The notes: a model not told the origin generated them from the sequence alone. Positions 42,319 through 50,813 are shown, counted from the stretch's first letter. The stretch: 64,000 bases of DNA from Arthrobacter sp. S41 (GCF_004320535.1 NZ_SIHY01000003.1:279809-343808); one strand, 5' to 3'. A program made the numbers and translations.

Positions 42319-42755
42319 TTGCGCACCATCACTATTCCAGTGAGACACAGCGGCGCAGCTACGATAAGCCCCGTCAACGCGGTAACACACCAACCCATTT
42401 CACCCGCGTTAAGCATGGCAACCGCAACCATGTACAGGGCCATACTCCCGAAGAATCCGCGAAGATATAGTTTGGAAAATCCCCGCGGTAGTGAACGGTA
42501 TAGCTTTGCGTAGGCCAACGATATTGCTACAACAGCTATGACAAAAAGTGCGGTAAGAATAATGAATCCGGTGAAGTTTTTCTCGGGGCGGTAGACCTGC
42601 AATAGGGCCGCTAGTGACCCGATGAGCAAACCCAAGATCACGCAGTAAACGCCCATGAGTTTGGCGCCGTAGCCGGAGGCGCGCTCCATGCGCTGTTGCA
42701 CCACATTCAGGGCGGCCAGTTGCTCATCGGCATTCATCTGCTCTTCGGAACTCAT
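42315..42755 (-). CDS. Four-helix membrane protein of the palindrome-controlled operon
   Basis: 146 residues: a soluble N-terminal helix (about 10-28) and four membrane segments (33-53, 63-83, 98-118 and 122-143). No family name is recognised. It overlaps both neighbours by four bases, so all three genes are translationally coupled. Confidence 0.8.
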   Translation of the reverse strand: MSSEEQMNADEQLAALNVVQQRMERASGYGAKLMGVYCVILGLLIGSLAALLQVYRPEKNFTGFIILTALFVIAVVAISLAYAKLYRSLPRGFSKLYLRGFFGSMALYMVAVAMLNAGEMGWCVTALTGLIVAAPLCLTGIVMVRK

Positions 42756-42955
42756 TTGCCGGCCGCCTTGCGAGCTTTGTTCTGACGCTGTGCGTAAATA
42801 GAGGACATCGTCACGGTGACCGCGGTAAAGAAAACAATCCCCACGCAGAGCAGGTAGGAATGACCGGTAACGTAGGCGGTCATCGCCAAGGCGAGGAAGA
42901 TCAAGCCTCCCGCGCTAATGATGGCGACGTACCAAGAATTGAAGGTCATCTTCAT
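42752..42955 (-). CDS. Small two-helix membrane protein, first gene of the operon
   Basis: 67 residues with two membrane segments (about 7-28 and 32-52) and a basic C-terminal tail (QRQNKARKAAGK). The start is preceded by AAAGGAGTAGGG. No family recognised. Together with the next two genes it looks like a membrane pair plus its own repressor. Confidence 0.75.
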   Translation of the reverse strand: MKMTFNSWYVAIISAGGLIFLALAMTAYVTGHSYLLCVGIVFFTAVTVTMSSIYAQRQNKARKAAGK

Positions 42956-42999
42956 TGCCCTACTCCTTTGCCTGCGAACCTAACGAATACCTTCAGACT

Positions 43000-43032
43000 A
43001 ACAAGTACTTTCCATATTGGAAAGTACTTGTT
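43000..43032. promoter_or_regulatory. Perfect 33-base palindromic operator
   Basis: AACAAGTACTTTCCA at 43000-43014 and its exact complement at 43018-43032 surround TAT. It lies 45 bases upstream of the first membrane-protein gene. Such length and symmetry are beyond chance and indicate a regulator-binding site, most simply that of the winged-helix gene of the same operon. Confidence 0.78.
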
Positions 43033-43094
43033 GAAACATTCTTTGAGCTACCGTGGCCATCAGGTCGAGCGGGCGCTCTTTTCATTCCCTAGGA

Positions 43095-43116
43095 AGTCCA
43101 AGTATATTGTTGGACT
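43095..43116. promoter_or_regulatory. MarR-type operator candidate AGTCCAA-N8-TTGGACT
   Basis: Seven-base inverted arms at 43095-43101 and 43110-43116 lie 27 bases before the start of the MarR gene at 43143 and probably overlap its promoter, as expected for self-repression. Confidence 0.6.
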
Positions 43117-43142
43117 AAGTCTTCTAATTTAGGGGTATCTCA

Positions 43143-43646
43143 ATGGCTTCACCTTTGTCCCGCGATCCGATCGCCCAAGCGCGAGAACAATGGATCTCAC
43201 ACGGGTGGAAAGCTGAGGCCGAACCGATGGCAGCAATCACCGCAGTGATGCGTACTGCCTCAATTTATTTACAACGAGCCGACTCCATCCTGAAGCCTCA
43301 TGGCCTGACCTTTGCCCGCTTTGAGGTGCTTGCACTGCTGGGATTCTCCAAGCGCGGTTCCCTGCCTATGAGCCAGGCCAGCGAGTTACTACAGGTTCAC
43401 GCCACCAGCCTGACCAACTCGGTAGACCGGTTGGAATCCACCGGTTTGGTTCGGCGCATGGCGCACCCTACCGATGGGCGCACGCGTTTATTAGAACTGA
43501 CCAAACAAGGTCAGCAGGTATTAAACGCGGCCCGCGATGATCTTAACGAACTGCTCTTTGCCCAGAGCAATCTCTGTGCTTCGGACGCTACCGAATTATT
43601 TGAGATCCTCTCCCGCTTCCGCAAAGCCTCCGGAGACTTCGTCTAA
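43143..43646 (+). CDS. MarR-family transcriptional regulator
   Basis: 167 residues. MarR landmarks are complete: LTFARFEVLALLGFSKRGSL, SQASELLQVHATSLTNSVDRLESTGLVRR and the wing with DGRTRLLELTKQGQ. It converges on the acyl-CoA hydrolase gene, ending 24 bases from it. MarR genes of this type often govern CoA-thioester metabolism in relatives, so the neighbour is a possible target; this is inference. Confidence 0.92.
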   Translation: MASPLSRDPIAQAREQWISHGWKAEAEPMAAITAVMRTASIYLQRADSILKPHGLTFARFEVLALLGFSKRGSLPMSQASELLQVHATSLTNSVDRLESTGLVRRMAHPTDGRTRLLELTKQGQQVLNAARDDLNELLFAQSNLCASDATELFEILSRFRKASGDFV

Positions 43647-43670
43647 AGTCTCAAACCATCAGCGCGAAAT

Positions 43671-44699
43671 TTAGTGCTCCAGCAATGCAAAATTCAGCTC
43701 CGCCCCGGGAAGGGGACCGAGCTGTTTTGCGGTGCGTTGTTCGTGGCTTAGGCCCGGCAGGTATTCAACCCAGTGTGGCGTCCGGTCCTTGTCGATAACC
43801 GCGGCCCGGATACCCTCAGCAAAATCAGGATCATCTAACCGGTGAACCACTGCACGGAATTCACGCTGGAGATCCACCCGAAGATCTCCTCCGGCTTGTT
43901 GTATCAGCTCATCGGTCAGTCGCACCGAACTTGGGCAGGCAGCTTGCAGCGCCTTCGCCATCTGTTGCGCCTTCGGAGCCGATTCTTTGTGAAGTTCAAG
44001 CAACACTGTTCGCAGATTCTGATGGGTGAAAGCCTGCACCCATTCTTCGTGCATAAACCCCTCGGCTGGCTCTTCAGCGAAATGCCCCAATAATGCATCC
44101 ACCGGCTCACTGGCCAGCTTCTCTAGCAGTTCTGCTAGCCGCGCCTGCGGAACATAAACATCGGCCAGGCCGAGCAGCATGGCATCGGCTGCACCAAATT
44201 TGGTTCCGGTCAGGGCCGCAAGGCGGCCTGCTGCTTGAGGCGCCTTAGCTAGAAGGTGCGTTCCACCAACGTCTGGGAACAGACCGATACCCACTTCAGG
44301 CATGCCACAAAGACTTGTCTCCGTGACAATTCGGTGACTGCCATGGGCGGAGATTCCGATGCCACCGCCAAGTACGATTCCGTCCATGATGGCGATATAT
44401 GGCTTGGGGTATTCACTGATCAAGGCGTTGAGTTGGTACTCAATACGCCAAAAATTCTCCGAAGAACCGGTGCGTTCCTTGATGTCTCGGTAAATAGCCA
44501 CGATGTCGCCACCGGCGCACAGTCCCCGCTCCCCTGCACCTTGCACCGCCACCTGAACAATTTCAGGGTCATCTCGCCACTGCAACAAAGCTTCAAGAGC
44601 TAACTGGCACATTTCGGCATTAAGCGCATTCAGCGCTTTGGGCCGGTTCAGCGTGATCAAACCCAAATGCCCACGTCGTTCAGTCAAAATTTCAGGCAA
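43671..44699 (-). CDS. Enoyl-CoA hydratase/isomerase family protein, 3-hydroxyisobutyryl-CoA hydrolase type
   Basis: 342 residues, the length of the ECH_2 (HIBYL-CoA hydrolase) subgroup rather than the 260 of simple hydratases. The crotonase core has LITLNRPKALNALN, GLCAGGDIVAIY, IMDGIVLGGGIGIS for the oxyanion hole and CGMPEVGIGLFPDVGGTHLLA. The enzyme releases 3-hydroxyisobutyrate from its CoA ester in valine breakdown. A C-terminal extension (GLSHEQRTAKQLGPL) is present. A 7-bp inverted repeat lies upstream at 44745-44762. Confidence 0.88.
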   Translation of the reverse strand: MPEILTERRGHLGLITLNRPKALNALNAEMCQLALEALLQWRDDPEIVQVAVQGAGERGLCAGGDIVAIYRDIKERTGSSENFWRIEYQLNALISEYPKPYIAIMDGIVLGGGIGISAHGSHRIVTETSLCGMPEVGIGLFPDVGGTHLLAKAPQAAGRLAALTGTKFGAADAMLLGLADVYVPQARLAELLEKLASEPVDALLGHFAEEPAEGFMHEEWVQAFTHQNLRTVLLELHKESAPKAQQMAKALQAACPSSVRLTDELIQQAGGDLRVDLQREFRAVVHRLDDPDFAEGIRAAVIDKDRTPHWVEYLPGLSHEQRTAKQLGPLPGAELNFALLEH

Positions 44700-44744
44700 C
44701 GTTGCCTCCTTGGAATGAATGGCGCCACAGTTTGACTAAGAATA

Positions 44745-44762
44745 TACTCGGGCTTCCGAGTA
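44745..44762. promoter_or_regulatory. Operator candidate TACTCGG-N4-CCGAGTA
   Basis: Perfect 7-base arms around GCTT lie between the acyl-CoA hydrolase start (44699, minus) and xthA (44805, plus). The form is typical for a TetR-type regulator site. It could act on either gene; the regulator is not in the window. Confidence 0.6.
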
Positions 44763-44804
44763 AATTGAAGTGGCACACTTCCGCAAACTTGATAGGTTGA
44801 ACTA

Positions 44805-45605
44805 GTGAAGATTGCAACTTGGAATGTGAACTCGCTACGAGCCCGCGCTGACCGCGTGGAGGATTGGCTGCAGCGCTCAGATGTAGATGTCCTGGCTATT
44901 CAGGAAACAAAATGCAAAGACGATAATTTTCCGTGGGAATTGTTTGAGAACAATGACTACGAGGTAGCCCACTTTGGCGTGAACCAGTGGAACGGTGTAG
45001 CCATCGCCTCCCGTGTGGGACTCGAAAATGTACAACGAACGTTCCCGGGCCAGCCAGAATTTGGCAAGGGTGGCAAGAACCCGATTCAAGAACCGCGCGC
45101 CATTGCCGCGACGTGTGGCGGAGTCCAGGTGTGGAGCCTCTATGTTCCCAACGGTCGCGCCCTAGACGATGAGCACATGGCCTACAAACTTCATTGGCTT
45201 GATGAGCTGAAGCAGCGTTCTGGCCAGTGGCTCAGCGAAAACCCCGAAGCGCAGATCGCTTTGATGGGTGACTGGAATATCGCACCGAAAGATGAAGATG
45301 TCTGGGATATCGACTTCTTCTTAGAGAACAAGCTCACCCATGTTTCCGCACCCGAACGCGCAGCTTTCAGCGCCTTTGAGGAGCTTGGATTCAAGGATGT
45401 AGTTCGCGACTACACTGAGGGACAATTCACCTACTGGGATTACACCCAGCTGCGCTTCCCAAAGGGTGAAGGTATGCGCATTGACTTCTCGCTAACTTCC
45501 CCGGCCCTCACCGCGCGAGTGACTTCTGCGAGCATTGACCGTGAAGAACGCAAGGGTAAGGGCGCCAGTGACCACGCGCCTGTCATCGTGGAGTTGTCGG
45601 ACTAA
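44805..45605 (+). CDS. xthA: Exodeoxyribonuclease III (AP endonuclease)
   Basis: 266 residues. Motifs of the EEP fold: IATWNVNSLRAR, AIQETKCKDDNFP (metal Glu), SLYVPNGRA, LMGDWNIAPKDEDVWD and a final SDHAPV. It cuts DNA at abasic sites and trims 3' ends in base excision repair. The start is a GTG at 44805. It ends two bases before the next gene. Confidence 0.95.
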   Translation: MKIATWNVNSLRARADRVEDWLQRSDVDVLAIQETKCKDDNFPWELFENNDYEVAHFGVNQWNGVAIASRVGLENVQRTFPGQPEFGKGGKNPIQEPRAIAATCGGVQVWSLYVPNGRALDDEHMAYKLHWLDELKQRSGQWLSENPEAQIALMGDWNIAPKDEDVWDIDFFLENKLTHVSAPERAAFSAFEELGFKDVVRDYTEGQFTYWDYTQLRFPKGEGMRIDFSLTSPALTARVTSASIDREERKGKGASDHAPVIVELSD

Positions 45606-45607
45606 CT

Positions 45608-46462
45608 ATGAACCCAAAATTGACTGGGCCCACCAGCGAACTTACTTCGGCCACAGCACTTCTTCGTGTCTACGAACCACTAGATACCTTTGAAGATTGG
45701 GCCCAGTCGATGATCTTGCGTGCGCCGGCACGCACCGCTGATCAATGGGATGAGTTTGAGAACGCACGTCTATGGCAGCGCACCTTGCGTAGCGTCTCAG
45801 ACCCGTTCCCACACAACGAGCCCGAATTCTTCCGCAGCGTGAAGACCTTGGACTATCAGGGCACCGAACATACCCGTTACTGCCCCGGGCAACTGCAAGC
45901 CCGCAGCTTCCTGGCGACAGAACAAGCCGAAGAAGCCATTCGCCCCGAGGTATTCGATCTATTGGTTCCGCCGGTTTCTCGTGAAGCCAACTCACAGCGG
46001 ATCGATCCAGATCGTTTGGCTGCAGATCTAACACACCTACATACCCGTACCTCTTCGTGGGGAATTCCGCTGAGCTGGTTTGCGCTGTTCCGTGAAGACG
46101 ACGAATGCGAAACGGTGCACGAGGGTGAACGCCTGAAGACCGTGCGCATGTATATCGGTTTTGAACAGGCCGTAGAGCGCCTAGCCTGGGCCGTGCAGAC
46201 TTTAGTTACCCATGCGCCGCAGTCCCAGCTTTTTGAAGAGCTAGGAGACCTCGGCAGTTGGCTCGAGTCCTTTGATAGCCGCTCGGTAATTGAGCTGGAC
46301 TATGGGCTACTGGCTGAGATTGTTTGGCCCGATGATTCCGCCAGTGATCTCTTGGATGGCCTTCAAGCAATGGAAGATGGTGACATGACAGGCGCAGCTG
46401 CGGCATACCGCCGTTTGAGCAACCGATGGTTGGGTCCGCGTCACCTTGGTCGAGCGAACTGA
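45608..46462 (+). CDS. Conserved actinobacterial hypothetical protein
   Basis: 284 residues, soluble, acidic, without signal peptide or membrane helices. Regions such as FEDWAQSMILRAP, RYCPGQLQARSFLAT, SWGIPLSWFALFREDDE and RMYIGFEQAVERLAWAVQTL suggest an alpha/beta protein. I do not recognise a named domain. It starts two bases after xthA and is probably co-transcribed with it. Confidence 0.75.
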   Translation: MNPKLTGPTSELTSATALLRVYEPLDTFEDWAQSMILRAPARTADQWDEFENARLWQRTLRSVSDPFPHNEPEFFRSVKTLDYQGTEHTRYCPGQLQARSFLATEQAEEAIRPEVFDLLVPPVSREANSQRIDPDRLAADLTHLHTRTSSWGIPLSWFALFREDDECETVHEGERLKTVRMYIGFEQAVERLAWAVQTLVTHAPQSQLFEELGDLGSWLESFDSRSVIELDYGLLAEIVWPDDSASDLLDGLQAMEDGDMTGAAAAYRRLSNRWLGPRHLGRAN

Positions 46463-46481
46463 CGTGCTGTAGATACAGCAA

Positions 46482-46507
46482 AAGCTCCGGTAATCAAACC
46501 GGAGCTT
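46482..46507. terminator. Hairpin between the hypothetical gene and the tRNA cluster
   Basis: AAGCTCCGGT at 46482-46491 pairs with ACCGGAGCTT at 46498-46507, loop of six bases. It can serve both the plus-strand gene and the minus-strand tRNA transcript. Confidence 0.75.
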
Positions 46508-46518
46508 CTGTTCATATG

Positions 46519-46592
46519 CGACCCTGACGGGACTTGAACCCGCGACCTCCGCCGTGACAGGGCGGCGCGCTAACCAACTGCGCTACAGGGCC
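46519..46592 (-). tRNA. tRNA-Asp (GTC), copy 1
   Basis: A full cloverleaf on the minus strand: acceptor GGCCCTG with CAGGGTC, D arm, anticodon GTC (complement of 46556-46558) in the loop CTGTCAC, and a T arm with GGTTCAAGTCC. No CCA is encoded. It is identical to copy 2 at 46775-46848. Confidence 0.96.
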
Positions 46593-46628
46593 TAGTGTTT
46601 TGAATTTATTTCAATACACACAGTAAAA

Positions 46629-46646
46629 CCCTCGGTAAACCGAGGG
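46629..46646 (-). terminator. Small hairpin between tRNA-Phe and tRNA-Asp
   Basis: CCCTCGG and CCGAGGG form a 7-bp stem with loop TAAA. It is probably a processing or termination signal in the tRNA transcript. Confidence 0.5.
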
Positions 46647-46652
46647 CCTGCG

Positions 46653-46725
46653 TGGCTCCGACCGGCGTCGATCCGGTGACCTTTCGATTTTCAGTCGAAC
46701 GCTCTACCAACTGAGCTACAGAGCC
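46653..46725 (-). tRNA. tRNA-Phe (GAA)
   Basis: Acceptor GGCTCTG pairs with CGGAGCC; anticodon GAA (complement of 46690-46692) in the loop CTGAAAA; T arm GGATCGACGCC. No CCA encoded. Confidence 0.96.
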
Positions 46726-46774
46726 TGGTACCACTAAGTGGACACCAAATTTACTAATAGATTAGTAAATTGAG

Positions 46775-46848
46775 CGACCCTGACGGGACTTGAACCCGCG
46801 ACCTCCGCCGTGACAGGGCGGCGCGCTAACCAACTGCGCTACAGGGCC
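46775..46848 (-). tRNA. tRNA-Asp (GTC), copy 2
   Basis: The same 74-base sequence as copy 1, anticodon at 46812-46814, 256 bases away in the same orientation, with unlike flanks. It is therefore a tandem tRNA duplication inside the cluster. Confidence 0.96.
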
Positions 46849-46903
46849 TTGCTTTCGCAAGCCAATGGATTTCTCCATCTAACAATCATAAAATGATTGC
46901 TTG

Positions 46904-46976
46904 TACCCCCAACGGGATTCGAACCCGTGCCGCCGCCGTGAAAGGGCGGTGTCCTAGGCCGCTAGACGATGGGGGC
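46904..46976 (-). tRNA. tRNA-Glu (TTC)
   Basis: Starts GCCCCCATCGTCTAG, anticodon TTC (complement of 46940-46942) in the loop CTTTCAC, T arm GGTTCGAATCC, ends TGGGGGTA. It is the first gene of the minus-strand cluster Glu-Asp-Phe-Asp. Confidence 0.96.
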
Positions 46977-47110
46977 CTAAGTTCGCTTCGGTTTCTTGCT
47001 TCTCCGTAGCGGACTCCAATAACTATACGTGGGGTTTTTTGATTTCGCAAAATCGGCTCCTGATCCAAATTTTCGATGCTCAACTCAGCGTCCTCGCCTA
47101 GGCTGAAAAC

Positions 47111-47482
47111 ATGCTTTTGAACATCAGCGACGACGAGTTTGAGCAGCTAGTTGAACAGGCCATCGACTCCATTCCGGACTCCGCCATAGACATGATGCAA
47201 AACGTCATTTTCTTCATCGAAGACGAGTACACGCCACGTCCAGGCGAGCCAGAAAACCTTGAAATCTTGGGGCTTTATGAGGGTACAGCCCTCACCGAGA
47301 GAGATTCAGGATGGGACGCCGGAGCGCTGCCTGACCACATTACAATCTTCAAAAATCCGACCCTTCGGGCCTGCGAAACTTATCAAGACGTGGTGCGTGA
47401 AATTCGAATCACGCTCATGCACGAAGTGGCCCATCACTTTGGAATCGATGATGAAAAATTGCATGCTTTGGGGTGGTCCTGA
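47111..47482 (+). CDS. Zincin-like metallopeptidase (Zincin_1 type)
   Basis: 123 residues. HEVAHHFGIDD (His104, Glu105, His108, Asp113) is the zinc motif, preceded by DHITIFKNP and a DVVREIRITLMHE helix, all as in the small minimal zincins of the PF06262 type. Cytoplasmic, no signal peptide. The substrate is unknown. Confidence 0.88.
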   Translation: MLLNISDDEFEQLVEQAIDSIPDSAIDMMQNVIFFIEDEYTPRPGEPENLEILGLYEGTALTERDSGWDAGALPDHITIFKNPTLRACETYQDVVREIRITLMHEVAHHFGIDDEKLHALGWS

Positions 47483-48008
47483 GGCAAAAAACGCAAAAAC
47501 TTGTTTTGAGATCTGCCTCACAAAGTTCAACGAAGCTGGTGGCCAGAGACCGAATAAAAGAGAGGCGGACCACACGCCTGGCTCGCGCGGATATTTGGGA
47601 ACACGCCTGCGTCCATCTTGCCGCTTTCCAGTACGTGCCAAACGCTCCCTATTAACGCACCCACTTTTTACTGTCGTTAGGAATCACCCCCGGGACGTGC
47701 TGCCCGCGTTACCAACGCTTCACCTTTAGTTCAGTGCACCAAGCCTCGGGACATAAATTCAGAAAATTTTTCCAAGGTTTCTTTCAGAAAGTTCACCACG
47801 CGCAATTACACGTTCCCGCAGATCACGCGCTAAAACCGCAGATGAATTACACGTTTGGGATTCATGTGACTGATGTGAACAGTGTTGCCAAGGGTGTCAC
47901 GATTAGCCTAATGTGCTAATTGGAGTCTTATCCAAATCGTGATCTTTCTACCTCAGAGAGTCACGTTTTCAAGATTCCACGTCATCCAAGTACTTAGTGA
48001 GGAACGAT
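47483..48008 (+). other. Noncoding leader before the NlpC/P60 gene
   Basis: About 525 bases without a gene. A possible promoter is TTGCCA at 47885-47890 and TAATGT at 47909-47914, spacing 18. The length of the leader suggests post-transcriptional control. I looked for the c-di-AMP (ydaO) riboswitch often found before wall hydrolase genes and could not recognise its conserved blocks. Confidence 0.4.
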
Positions 48009-49763
48009 ATGGCTACTCGCCACACGCTCAGTGTTGCCGCAAGCACGCTGGCCCTAGCAGCATCCTGCCTTGCAGGTGCTCTACCTGCTTCCGCATCAAC
48101 CGCTGCTACGTTCCCTGCATCTGTGTCCATTGCAGCTGCACCAAGCACTTCCGCGTTGCCTACTGACGCAGAGATCAAAGAAGCCAAGAAGAATAAAGAC
48201 TCGACGAACGCGATGATCGCTCGCATCGAGGAATCCCTGGCTTCCAGCCGCGCTGAAATGCAGCGAGTAGAAAACGAAGCTGCTCAGGCGCAAGAGTCAC
48301 TGCTATCGGCCGGCGAAGAGCGCGATCTGCGCACCGCTGATGCCAAGAAGGCAGTCCAGCAGCTGGATTACGCAAAAACCTACCTTGCACAGAGCCGCAA
48401 GGATCTAGGCGCTATCGCCTCTGATATTTACCGCAACGGTGCAGGCAACTCGACACTAGGCCTGTTGCTGGATGACAACCAGGATGGTGACCTGTTCCGA
48501 AAGGCCGCCACCATTGACGCACTGAGCGAACAGCAGGTGAAGTCGGTCAACACCGCTTCCGAAGCTGAAGCACTGGTTTCGGCATGGCAGGAATACGCTG
48601 ACGCAGCACAAAGCGCCGCTGAAGATGCCGCCGCAAATTACGACTCCGCCGCAGCTACCGCCAACAGCACTCTTTCCACCTATGAGAACGCTGTTGATCC
48701 GGAAAAGAAGCTTCGCGATGAACTAATCAGCAACCTTGCTACTTTGCAGCAGAAGGAAAAGGCTGAAGTTCGCAAGGCAGTTGAGAAAAAAGAGAACGAA
48801 GAGCAGCAAGCAGCCCTCGAAGAGGTTATCGCTACTGCAGACACTGCCGAAGCTCCAAAAGAAGCACCTGAAGCTATCAAGCCACTTGCTGTAGCTGCGC
48901 CACAGGAACTTGAGCCAACTGAAGACTCCAAAGAAGAAGCCACGGTTAAGCCAAAGGCCGTAGCAGAACCAACGGAACTTGAGACTACCGAGGACTCTGA
49001 AGAAGAGGACACGGTCAGGCCAAAGGCTGTAGAGCTCGATACGGTAACTCCTACCCTCGCTCCAGAACCTCCTAAGTCGGCTGATCCTGAGCCAACCAAG
49101 ACTGCAGAGCCAAAACCAACTAAGACGGCCGAACCAAAGCCGACTAAGACTGCAGAGCCAAAGCCGACTAAGACTACAGAACCTAAGCCGACCAAAACGG
49201 CCGAACCAAAGCCAACCAAGACCGCTGAACCTAAGCCGACCAAAACGGCCGAACCAAAGCCAACCAAGACCGCTGAACCTAAGCCGACCAAAACGGCCGA
49301 ACCTAAGCCAGCTCCAAAGCCACAGCCAACCAAGACTGCTGAGCCAGAGCCAACCAAGACCGCTGAGCCAGAGCCAGAGTCTTCAGGTAAGAGCTACTCG
49401 GCTGCTTTCGCTTGGGCGCTAAAGACCGCTGACGATCCAAGCAAGTACTACGTCTACGGTGCCAACGGTCCAAACGCATTTGATTGCTCGAGCTTCTCGC
49501 AGCGTGCTTTCGGCCAGTCGGGCATCAACCTGCCACGCACCTCGACCCAGCAGTTCTTCAGCGCACCACAGCACGTGTCGCTGAGCAACCTGCGCCCAGG
49601 TGACCTGGTGTTCTCGTCCTCCAACGGTGGCGCATCGTTCTACCACGTTGCGATCTACATCGGTAACGGCAACGTAGTACACGCCCGTAACCCAAGTGTT
49701 GGTATTTCGGTAACGCCATTGAGCTGGGTCAACAACCTGTACTCACAGGCAGCTCGCTACTAA
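48009..49763 (+). CDS. Secreted NlpC/P60 peptidoglycan hydrolase
   Basis: 584 residues from the ATG at 48009 with GAGGAACG just upstream; a GTG at 47997 is less likely. A signal peptide ends near AxA about residue 28-35. A long coiled coil (about 55-280, ESLASSRAEMQRVENEAAQ-like) and an acidic linker with two PKAVxEPTELE[TP]TEDS-type units follow, then nine EPKPTKTA repeats (about 358-430). The catalytic NlpC/P60 domain (about 460-584) has NAFDCSSFSQRAF with the Cys and YHVAIYIGNGNVVHARN with the His. It cuts stem peptides of the wall; the coiled coil may hold it inactive until a partner binds, as in RipA and FtsX-controlled hydrolases. Confidence 0.92.
   Translation: MATRHTLSVAASTLALAASCLAGALPASASTAATFPASVSIAAAPSTSALPTDAEIKEAKKNKDSTNAMIARIEESLASSRAEMQRVENEAAQAQESLLSAGEERDLRTADAKKAVQQLDYAKTYLAQSRKDLGAIASDIYRNGAGNSTLGLLLDDNQDGDLFRKAATIDALSEQQVKSVNTASEAEALVSAWQEYADAAQSAAEDAAANYDSAAATANSTLSTYENAVDPEKKLRDELISNLATLQQKEKAEVRKAVEKKENEEQQAALEEVIATADTAEAPKEAPEAIKPLAVAAPQELEPTEDSKEEATVKPKAVAEPTELETTEDSEEEDTVRPKAVELDTVTPTLAPEPPKSADPEPTKTAEPKPTKTAEPKPTKTAEPKPTKTTEPKPTKTAEPKPTKTAEPKPTKTAEPKPTKTAEPKPTKTAEPKPAPKPQPTKTAEPEPTKTAEPEPESSGKSYSAAFAWALKTADDPSKYYVYGANGPNAFDCSSFSQRAFGQSGINLPRTSTQQFFSAPQHVSLSNLRPGDLVFSSSNGGASFYHVAIYIGNGNVVHARNPSVGISVTPLSWVNNLYSQAARY
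49083..49298 (+). repeat. 24-bp tandem repeats coding for EPKPTKTA
   Basis: Nine units of eight codons ([ED]P[KE]PTKT[AT]), the later ones nearly identical in DNA, which marks recent expansion. Two further degenerate units follow. The tract is a Pro/Lys/Thr wall-spanning spacer and is likely to vary in length between strains. Confidence 0.88.
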
Positions 49764-49773
49764 GCAGCAGCCA

Positions 49774-49824
49774 ACATAGACTAACGGCCACACACCCTTG
49801 GGGTGTGTGGCCGTTAGTCTATGT
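49774..49824. terminator. 24-bp perfect-stem terminator
   Basis: The arms at 49774-49797 and 49801-49824 are exact complements around TTG, between the convergent NlpC/P60 and Usp genes. Confidence 0.88.
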
Positions 49825-49838
49825 TCATTTAGTTATTT

Positions 49839-50813
49839 CTACTGTTCCTGGGCGCGAGTATCGAACTTATGACGATCAGCCAAGCGAGGATCCTCCGAGT
49901 CAGGGACCACCATCACCGGCCCCTTGGAGTGGTGCAGCACGCCCTGAGACGTGGAGCCCAACAGCATGCCGGTAAATCCGCCACGACCTCGTGAACCGGT
50001 CACCGTGAGTACCGCGTGCTCAGACTCGCGAATCAGCACCTCCACCGGTGGCCCAGAAACCACGTCGGTTTCAATCTGCAAATCTGGGTAGTGGGAATTA
50101 AGCCATCGGGTTCCAACGCCCATCTGATAGCGGACATCTTCTAGCACTGCCTCCTGGTCGATGGTCGCTGGCATCCATGCCAGCGCTGCACCCACCGGCG
50201 GCACCGCACAAATCAGTCGGATCGGCAGGCCGATGGCCATCGCAGCATCAGCGGCAGCTAGCACGGCCGAACGAGCTCGGTCCGAACCATCAATACCAAC
50301 CACCACCGCCTTGCGCTCATTTGTGCTCGCGGCTCCGGCTTCTTGCTCCTTGGACATGCACAAAGGCACCACGACGGTAGGGCACTTGGAGTGTGCCGGA
50401 AGCGCCGAAGACACCGAGCCGAGCAAGCGACCAACAAAGCCACCACGGCCTCGGGTGCCAACAACAACCAGCTCCGCATCCGCGCTAAGATCCAGCAATA
50501 CACCGGCCGGATCCCCGGATTCGATATAGGTGCGGATCTGCGCCTGGCTGCCTTCAAGATCGGCCCGCGCCTGCCGGACGATTTCCTCGGCTCCGCCGCG
50601 AATCAAATCATCGTCCAGGGTCGAGTAACCAGCATCCATGGAGGACGCGGCGAAGACCGGGATGGTGTAGGCGGAAACGATATTCAGCACGCTTCCGCGG
50701 CGCACCGCCTCGCGTTCGGCCCACCGCAAAGCGCACTTGCTTTGCTGCGAACCATCAACACCGACAACAATTCCTTCGATCTTTTCTGCTGCGACTGGCG
50801 CTTCATCACTCAT
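49839..50813 (-). CDS. Tandem universal stress protein
   Basis: 324 residues with two UspA domains. Each starts GIVVGVDGSQQSKCALRWA or AVVVGIDGSDRARSAVLAA and carries the ATP-binding GTRGRGGFVGRLLGS or GSRGRGGFTGMLLGS followed by S-x-HSKxPxxVVP. ATP-binding Usps of this form help actinobacteria through starvation and low oxygen. Monocistronic, between a terminator and a divergent permease. Confidence 0.95.
   Translation of the reverse strand: MSDEAPVAAEKIEGIVVGVDGSQQSKCALRWAEREAVRRGSVLNIVSAYTIPVFAASSMDAGYSTLDDDLIRGGAEEIVRQARADLEGSQAQIRTYIESGDPAGVLLDLSADAELVVVGTRGRGGFVGRLLGSVSSALPAHSKCPTVVVPLCMSKEQEAGAASTNERKAVVVGIDGSDRARSAVLAAADAAMAIGLPIRLICAVPPVGAALAWMPATIDQEAVLEDVRYQMGVGTRWLNSHYPDLQIETDVVSGPPVEVLIRESEHAVLTVTGSRGRGGFTGMLLGSTSQGVLHHSKGPVMVVPDSEDPRLADRHKFDTRAQEQ

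Noticed and set aside
47483..48008. c-di-AMP (ydaO-type) riboswitch before the wall hydrolase
   Set aside because: The position is right for one, but I could not find the conserved sequence blocks.
48680..49357. A 225-codon minus-strand frame with GSAVLVG repeats
   Set aside because: It is the antisense reading of the EPKPTKTA repeats in the NlpC/P60 gene; the periodicity comes from that repeat.
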